A stretch of 11,815 nt of DNA, from assembly GCA_015222965.1 (NCBI GenBank), contig JADFWF010000151.1:1-11815 (forward strand), given 5' to 3'. Source of the DNA: Pseudomonadota bacterium. Lineage in GTDB: Bacteria; Pseudomonadota; Gammaproteobacteria; SZUA-229. Positions 7,141 through 11,815 of this stretch are shown here, piece after piece. The position numbers and the translations under genes are program-made. Under the pieces are notes generated by a model. The model did no database searches, was not told the origin of the DNA, and saw nothing but the letters and a program-made list of their open reading frames with translations. Within the stretch, counting starts at the first letter, position 1; each line of letters opens with the position of its first letter.

Positions 7141-7222
7141 CGAGTTATAAGTTTTAAGTTGTAAGTTATAAGTAAGAGGCAAGCGTTTCTTGCTTAAAGT
7201 TCACTACTTTAACTTACAACTA
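7141..7222. repeat. AAGTTATAAGTT-type repeat forming a long imperfect hairpin between sspA and sspB
   Basis: Short tandem words (AGTTATAAGTTTTAAGTTGTAAGTTATAAGT in overlapping pieces) fill the left side. AGTTGTAAGTTA (7157-7168) is the exact reverse complement of TAACTTACAACT (7210-7221). An apical GCAAG (7179-7183) / CTTGC (7189-7193) stem lies between. It replaces the short gap normally seen between sspA and sspB. Confidence 0.75.
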
Positions 7223-7230
7223 TTTTTTCT

Positions 7231-7632
7231 ATGCAGATGACCTCTAGTCGACCCTATCTTGTCCGTGCTATCTATCAGTGGATTACTGATAACGGCATGA
7301 CGCCTCATCTGCTGGTGGACGTTTCGGTCGATGGTGTTCAGGTTCCTGCCGAACATGTTCAAAATGGCAAAATTATCCTTAATATTGCTCCGATGGCGAT
7401 AACCGGTCTGGTATTGGGTGATACTGAGATTACCTTCAGCGCACGCTTCTCAGGCAAGTCTCAGGGCCTGTATGTGCCTGTCGAGGCAGTGCTAGCGGTG
7501 TATGCTAAAGAAAATGGTCAGGGTATGATGTTTTCTGAAGACGATGGCGCGATTTCAGCGACTGATGATGGCGATGACACGGACCCTGATCCGGATAAGC
7601 CTAAAAGACCAAGTCTTCGCGTCGTTAAATAA
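7231..7632 (+). CDS. sspB: ClpXP protease specificity-enhancing factor
   Basis: This 133-residue adaptor binds the ssrA tag of stalled translation products and tethers them to ClpX for degradation by ClpXP. The folded substrate-binding domain covers about 5-105 (RPYLVRAIYQWITDNGMTPHLLVDV, then VQVPAEHVQNGKIILNIAP, then ARFSGK...VPVEAVLAVYAKENGQGMMF). A flexible acidic linker (102-125, rich in Asp) leads to the C-terminal ClpX-binding peptide RPSLRVVK (126-133), which is intact. Its place after sspA matches many gammaproteobacteria. ATG 7231 is taken as the start, and a second ATG two codons later is possible. Neither has a visible ribosome site, because the bases upstream belong to the repeat and its T-run. 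Confidence 0.95.
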   Translation: MQMTSSRPYLVRAIYQWITDNGMTPHLLVDVSVDGVQVPAEHVQNGKIILNIAPMAITGLVLGDTEITFSARFSGKSQGLYVPVEAVLAVYAKENGQGMMFSEDDGAISATDDGDDTDPDPDKPKRPSLRVVK

Positions 7633-7642
7633 AAAGAAGTTT

Positions 7643-7726
7643 GCAGTTGGCGGTTATCAGTCGGCAGTTAAAAGCGTAAAACTGTTTTAAAAGCGGCTGC
7701 GATTAATTAAAATTTCTGCCAACTGC
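7643..7726. repeat. GCAGTTGGC-type inverted repeat between convergent sspB and the SIS gene
   Basis: GCAGTTGGCGG (7643-7653) pairs with CTGCCAACTGC (7716-7726) over 10 of 11 bases. A related word TCGGCAGTT lies at 7661-7669. The element fills the gap between two convergent genes and may end transcription from both. The 62-base interior is AT-rich with no gene. Confidence 0.7.
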
Positions 7727-7729
7727 CTC

Positions 7730-8326
<597 letters not shown>

Positions 8327-8328
8327 TC

Positions 8329-8360
8329 AGTGCTCGGAGAGAAGCTTGTCTCTGAGCACT
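8329..8360 (-). promoter_or_regulatory. Hairpin 1 before the GmhA/DiaA-like gene
   Basis: Arms 8330-8340 and 8349-8359 pair over 11 bases with one imperfect position, with an extra A-T pair outside. The minus-strand 5' arm and loop carry TCAGAGACAAGCT, the same 13-base word as hairpin 2. The hairpin ends 12 bases before the ATG and the ribosome site GAGGGAA lies between. Read on the plus strand the same dyad has all pairs (one G-U) followed by TTTTAG. Confidence 0.7.
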
Positions 8361-8371
8361 TTTAGTGTTGC

Positions 8372-8740
8372 CTAGAAGGCATTCGTTATCCAGTCAAAGA
8401 TATATTGCTTATGGTTGTTAGTTTGATTGTTTTTTGACATCGACACAACATCAAAACGTGCATTTTTATGCTGCTTATTTTGCTGGAGATACAACTCGGC
8501 AGTTTTACGCAGCTTTGCCTGTTTGGTCGCAGTGATACTTTCCAGGCCGCCACCAAAAGCATTGTTTTTACGAAATCGTACCTCGACAAATACCAGCATT
8601 TTTTTATCGAGCATGATGATATCTATCTCGCCCTGGCGACAACTGAAGTTTTTGTCGACAAGTTTTAAACCCTGTGACCTGAGGTAGTTGCAGCAGGCTG
8701 CTTCAGCATCTTCTCCCTGTTTTAGATGATCTGCTTTCAA
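8372..8740 (-). CDS. yraN: YraN/UPF0102 family protein, predicted nuclease fold
   Basis: This 122-residue protein of unproven function has the UPF0102 signature: QGEDAEAACCNYLRSQGLKLVDKNF (8-32), GEIDIIM (37-43, Asp40) and VFVEVRFR (50-57, Glu53). FGGGLESITATKQAKLRKTAELYL and ARFDVVS follow. The GEID and VEVR strands resemble the metal-binding core of restriction-endonuclease-like (PD-(D/E)xK) folds, so a nuclease role is often proposed, with Arg in place of the usual Lys. The start is TTG, supported by GGGAA 6 bases upstream. A stop codon lies in frame shortly before it and no ATG is available. It sits between lpoA and the SIS gene, as in E. coli and Pseudomonas, with related hairpins on both sides. 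Confidence 0.9.
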   Translation of the reverse strand: MKADHLKQGEDAEAACCNYLRSQGLKLVDKNFSCRQGEIDIIMLDKKMLVFVEVRFRKNNAFGGGLESITATKQAKLRKTAELYLQQNKQHKNARFDVVSMSKNNQTNNHKQYIFDWITNAF

Positions 8741-8749
8741 TAGAATTCC

Positions 8750-8783
8750 CGGGTGTCAGCAACTAGCTTGTCTCTGACACCGG
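8750..8783 (-). promoter_or_regulatory. Hairpin 2 between lpoA and yraN
   Basis: GGTGTCAG (8752-8759) and CTGACACC (8774-8781) pair perfectly, and a C-G pair resumes after one mismatch. The loop shares TCAGAGACAAGCT (minus strand) with hairpin 1. It begins just after the lpoA stop and ends about 11 bases before the yraN TTG, directly against the CGGGAA ribosome site. Confidence 0.7.
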
Positions 8784-8784
8784 T

Positions 8785-10692
8785 TTAGTTGTCGCTGGCA
8801 TTGCTGGTTTCTGCCATAGCCGGCTCAACGATGGCTGGTTCAAAATAAACAGGTTTGCCGCGTTCAAATTTTGCCCACATGAGTTTACGGGTAACACGGT
8901 TATTCTCATCTAGCTGTATATTTCCCGTCTGTCCGTCATAAAAGGCAAAATCTTTATTTTCCAGGTAATCAAGGTTGTAGATCAGTCGGTAGGCGTCGAT
9001 GCCGAGAGCATATAACCGGGTAAAGTTTTCCTGTTGCGGCCAGTTCTGTGTGAAGACATTTTTTAGCATTGAATTGTTTTGTAGTATCCAGGGTAAGTCG
9101 CAAAATACCAGACCATTCAGATCTCGATCAAGTTCTTTGTGTATATTTCCGGTGTATACGTGTGAAGTTGAATACACCGGCAGGCCGGAGGCATGGTGAA
9201 ATTTGAATGCGGGCATGATGCTTCTTGCCGGGCGCGGCGTGGCGGCCAGAAAAATCATATCGATATCCTGACGACGGTAGGGCACGCTTATGGCTTTTTT
9301 ACTGATCGTGTTTTCAACCTTCCGATGGCGAATGGCGCTCTGGTCGAGGTTGAACAGTGCCCTGATCGGACGTGTGTAATCATTCGTGTTAGTCGCATAG
9401 TCTGCTGTCGTTAGAACCCTGCCACCGAGAGATACATAACGGTCTGTGAATGCCTGACTCAGGCGCTTGCCCCATTCGCTGTCCGGATAAAAAACAGCGG
9501 CACGTTTTTTATTTTGTTTGATGGCAAGTTCGGCAACCTGGTGCGCTTCATCTTCGGGTGAGAGACCAAACTGGAATAGGTTGTCAGTGTTGTTAAAAGG
9601 GTTTTCTGCGTAATTTAATGTCAGTACAGGAACGTCTAGTTCGCGTCGCTGTGTAAGCTGGTTGATAACGACCTTATCCAGTGGCCCGATGATGTTGGTA
9701 GCACCGTTTTCGATCGCTTGCAGGTACAGCTGATTAAATGTTACTTCTTCATTGCTGCTGTCATAGAAATTGATCACGGGTTTAACAGTGGTGTTCGCAT
9801 CGCGATAATAAGCGCTCAATATACCGTTTTTTATATTTGCAGTAACATTTGATAGCTCACCCTGCATGGGTAATATCACAGCGATGTGTTTCCGGTCTGA
9901 GATATCTGCCTGGTAAACAGTAATCAATTCTGATAAAAATTTATCATTGACAGGATGCGCGGGGTGCCTGGTTCCCCAGTCGAGTAAATTATCTTCAAGT
10001 TTGGCGATATTGCTCTGTCCGGAACGTACGACTTTGGCTAGATCCAGCCAGCCATTTATCGTTGCATTGCTGCTGCGTTGGGTATTTAACTGTGTGCTGG
10101 ACATGCTGGAAAGTGCGGCCCAGATTTTTTTGTTATTTTTGCTTTTTTCTTTTGCTTCTGTAATGTAGCTGTCGAGCTGTACACGCCTGTCAACTGCGTG
10201 CATGTATCTACCCGATAAATGGTCCAGGTCGGCTTTTAGCCCGTAAAAATTAATCTGTTGTTCGCGGGTTATCGGTTTTATTTCGTCGATGAGTGGGCCA
10301 GCGGTAACAGTGTCGTTTTGAGCGATAGCTATTTCGGCTGTAAGCAGCAATATCGTAGCGGTTTCAATCTGTGCACTGGTCTCATCTGTGGCGGGACTGT
10401 CCTGCTGTTTTTCTTTGAGTAAAGCCAGTTGTACCTGTGCCAGCTCAACATTATCGATTTCGATGTATATGCGGGCAGCGAGAGCACGATATTTGAAGCG
10501 CTCGGCTTCGGTGTCGCTGTCCTCAGCGAGTTCCAGTAATCTTTCCGCTTCTTCTGTTAACGTTGCCTGTTTTTCAGTGACGGGTCTGGTCGTTTCGACG
10601 GCTTCTTCATCAGGTTTTGTCTGTTGTGTATCACAGGCAGAGAGTGCGGCGATGCAGAGGAAGAAAAAAAGTTTTAAAGTATGTGATTTCAA
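8785..10692 (-). CDS. lpoA: Penicillin-binding protein activator LpoA (outer-membrane lipoprotein)
   Basis: This protein is 635 residues from a TTG start. That start gives a textbook lipoprotein signal (MKSHTLKLFFFLCIAALSAC, lipobox LSAC, lipidated Cys20). The frame is open further upstream, but no better signal exists there and it would run into rsmI. Residues about 45-260 form an alpha-helical TPR-like region. Residues about 267-620 form a periplasmic-binding-protein-like domain, opening with HIAVILPMQGELSNVTANIKNGILSAYY and containing NIIGPLDK (333-340), AVFYPDSEWGKRL (399-411), MIFLAATPRPAR (479-490) and GLPVYSTSHVYTG (503-515). LpoA reaches through the periplasm to stimulate the transpeptidase of PBP1A. 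A short EPAIVEPAMAETSNASDN tail is unusual-looking. It is the first gene of lpoA-yraN-SIS, divergent from rsmI. No clear ribosome site precedes the TTG. Confidence 0.93.
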   Translation of the reverse strand: MKSHTLKLFFFLCIAALSACDTQQTKPDEEAVETTRPVTEKQATLTEEAERLLELAEDSDTEAERFKYRALAARIYIEIDNVELAQVQLALLKEKQQDSPATDETSAQIETATILLLTAEIAIAQNDTVTAGPLIDEIKPITREQQINFYGLKADLDHLSGRYMHAVDRRVQLDSYITEAKEKSKNNKKIWAALSSMSSTQLNTQRSSNATINGWLDLAKVVRSGQSNIAKLEDNLLDWGTRHPAHPVNDKFLSELITVYQADISDRKHIAVILPMQGELSNVTANIKNGILSAYYRDANTTVKPVINFYDSSNEEVTFNQLYLQAIENGATNIIGPLDKVVINQLTQRRELDVPVLTLNYAENPFNNTDNLFQFGLSPEDEAHQVAELAIKQNKKRAAVFYPDSEWGKRLSQAFTDRYVSLGGRVLTTADYATNTNDYTRPIRALFNLDQSAIRHRKVENTISKKAISVPYRRQDIDMIFLAATPRPARSIMPAFKFHHASGLPVYSTSHVYTGNIHKELDRDLNGLVFCDLPWILQNNSMLKNVFTQNWPQQENFTRLYALGIDAYRLIYNLDYLENKDFAFYDGQTGNIQLDENNRVTRKLMWAKFERGKPVYFEPAIVEPAMAETSNASDN

Positions 10693-10801
10693 GATAGTAT
10701 CAGGCAGTTTGTGAAATAGGTGAATGAGTTCGTTAATCAGGGCGGCTGCAAATATGTGAGCTGTCAAATTAAGACAGTAAGTATGTTTTGTAGGGCTATA
10801 A

Positions 10802-11698
10802 GTGTCAATCGAAATGTCAGAAGAAATATCAGAAATTAAACCGGATCCGCATGGCTCGTTTGTGTCGCCGGGTACATTGTATCTTGTTGCTACGCCGATA
10901 GGTAATTTAGCCGATATAACGCAGCGTGCTATCTCGGTGCTGGGGCAGGTGGATATCATCGCGGCGGAGGATACCCGGCATAGCCAGCGTTTATTATCTT
11001 TTCTTGGTATCAGGTCTAAATTGCTGGCTTATCACGAGCATAATGAAGAGCGAATGACAGCTAAATTACTCGCTGAACTGGCTGCAGGAAAATCGATAGC
11101 GCTGATTTCGGATGCCGGCACACCGCTGATCAGTGACCCTGGTTATCGGCTGGTCACACAGGGACATGACAATGAGATCGATATCGTGCCTGTACCGGGT
11201 GTATGTGCAGCTATTACCGCCTTGAGCGCTGCCGGCCTGGCAACAGATGCCTTTACCTTCGAAGGGTTTCCGCCGGCAAAACAGGGTGCACGCCTGCATT
11301 TTTTTGAACCGCTGGCGCAACAGCAGCGAACCATGATCTTTTATGTCTCCTGCCATAAGATTATCGATACCTTAAAAGATATGCAGGAAGTGTTTGGTAG
11401 CGACCGGCGGGTCACCTTCGCCAGAGAATTAACAAAAACCTTTGAAACCATAAAAAGGATGAGACTATCCGACCTGATAAGCTGGGTTGAAGGTGATAAA
11501 AACCAGCGTAAAGGCGAGATCGTTCTTGTCGTCGAAGGTGCCGAGGCGGCAGCAGAAGATACCGCACAGATCGATTATTATTTATCGACATTACTAGCTG
11601 AACTGCCGGTGAAGCAGTCTGTGAAGCTGGTGGTGAAGCTGACCGGTGAAAATAAAAATGATGTCTATAAACGGGCGCTGGAATTAAAAGATGATTGA
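10802..11698 (+). CDS. rsmI: 16S rRNA (cytidine-1402 2'-O)-methyltransferase
   Basis: This 298-residue SAM-dependent enzyme of the tetrapyrrole-methylase fold adds the ribose methyl at C1402 in the decoding centre. Motifs are TLYLVATPIGNLADIT (25-40), AAEDTRHS (54-61), ISDAGTPLISDPG (102-114), VPGVCAAITALSAAGL (131-146), FEGFPPAKQGAR (153-164), ARELTKTFETI (207-217) and RKGEIVLVVEG (236-246). The usually strict FYESPHR stretch reads FYVSCHK (180-186), replacing Glu, Pro and Arg. GTG 10802 is the start, with AGGG six bases upstream. A later in-frame ATG (residue 5) lacks such a site. The first 20 residues are an extension before the domain. It is divergent from lpoA across 109 bases, as in Pseudomonas and E. 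coli. Confidence 0.95.
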   Translation: MSIEMSEEISEIKPDPHGSFVSPGTLYLVATPIGNLADITQRAISVLGQVDIIAAEDTRHSQRLLSFLGIRSKLLAYHEHNEERMTAKLLAELAAGKSIALISDAGTPLISDPGYRLVTQGHDNEIDIVPVPGVCAAITALSAAGLATDAFTFEGFPPAKQGARLHFFEPLAQQQRTMIFYVSCHKIIDTLKDMQEVFGSDRRVTFARELTKTFETIKRMRLSDLISWVEGDKNQRKGEIVLVVEGAEAAAEDTAQIDYYLSTLLAELPVKQSVKLVVKLTGENKNDVYKRALELKDD

Positions 11699-11774
11699 TC
11701 AGGTGTTTTTGTGAGTAGAATTGGCGTCTGCAAACGGCCAGGAACGGACATACAAAACAAAGTCAAAAGATTTT

Positions 11775-11800
11775 CACCGCAGAGGCGCGGAGACGCAGAG
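11775..11800 (+). repeat. CGCAGAG-type short tandem repeat downstream of rsmI
   Basis: CACCGCAGAGGCGCGGAGACGCAGAG in pieces: three near-copies of an 8-base unit (CCGCAGAG, GCGCGGAG, ACGCAGAG). I recognise this as a common intergenic low-complexity repeat in many proteobacteria. A short T-rich tail follows. The remaining bases from 11699 hold no visible gene; Pseudomonas carries rnpB after rsmI, but no such start is recognisable here. Confidence 0.65.
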
Positions 11801-11815
11801 TTTATTTTGTTAACA

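Noticed and set aside
8427..8687. Plus-strand open frames opposite yraN and lpoA (also 778-1002 opposite hsp20)
   Set aside because: They are antisense to genes with clear family motifs and show no domains or ribosome sites of their own.
10762..10767. TTGACA on the minus strand as an lpoA -35 box
   Set aside because: No -10-like hexamer stands 16-18 bases downstream; the site lies in GC-rich CGCCCT sequence.
10693..10959. N-terminal 89-residue extension of lpoA
   Set aside because: It would bury the lipoprotein signal in the interior and overlap rsmI in antisense; the TTG at 10692 gives a perfect lipobox signal.
11699..11815. Start of rnpB after rsmI, expected from Pseudomonas order
   Set aside because: No recognisable RNase P RNA 5' sequence or stem is visible before the window ends.

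Overview
The window looks like the chromosome of a non-enteric gammaproteobacterium with moderate GC content. The evidence is a block of genes in an order I know from Pseudomonas and relatives: hisC, a DegS/AlgW-type protease, the three-gene cytochrome bc1 operon, sspA, sspB, a GmhA/DiaA-family SIS protein, yraN, lpoA and rsmI. Enterobacteria lack the bc1 complex, so they are unlikely. Each assignment rests on motifs read in the protein; no database search was possible.

Layout. Bases 1-435 (+) are the 3' end of an OmpA-family gene with a thrombospondin type-3-like repeat. A palindromic repeat (459-540) separates it from a convergent small heat-shock gene (573-1016, -). hisC (1184-2266, +) follows and converges on a degS/algW protease gene (2438-3610, -) across a repeat-filled gap. 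Divergent from the protease is the petABC operon (3850-6430, +): Rieske protein, cytochrome b and cytochrome c1, with the reading frames overlapping at both junctions. sspA (6541-7137) and sspB (7231-7632) follow on the same strand. A convergent minus-strand cluster then runs lpoA (10692-8785), yraN (8740-8372), gmhA/diaA-like (8317-7730). rsmI (10802-11698, +) is divergent from lpoA. The last 117 bases hold no gene but contain a short dispersed-type repeat.

How the genes work together. petABC encodes the respiratory quinol:cytochrome c oxidoreductase. SspA binds RNA polymerase during stringent or stationary-phase conditions, and SspB delivers ssrA-tagged proteins to ClpXP. DegS/AlgW senses misfolded outer-membrane proteins and starts the sigma-E/AlgU response. 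LpoA activates the peptidoglycan synthase PBP1A. RsmI methylates 16S rRNA at C1402. Envelope, respiration and stress housekeeping therefore dominate.

I see no convincing new multi-gene system. The most distinctive property is that nearly every intergenic gap carries a different short inverted or direct repeat. One is a 24-base perfect inverted repeat that includes the hisC stop codon. Another is a pair of related hairpins placed at nearly equal distances upstream of the yraN and gmhA-like start codons. Other points of note are a structured petA leader, a PVWY (not PEWY) Qo motif in cytochrome b, a DiaA-locus protein that keeps the GmhA catalytic residues, and an altered conserved motif in RsmI. 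Four of the eleven genes with a visible start appear to use GTG or TTG.
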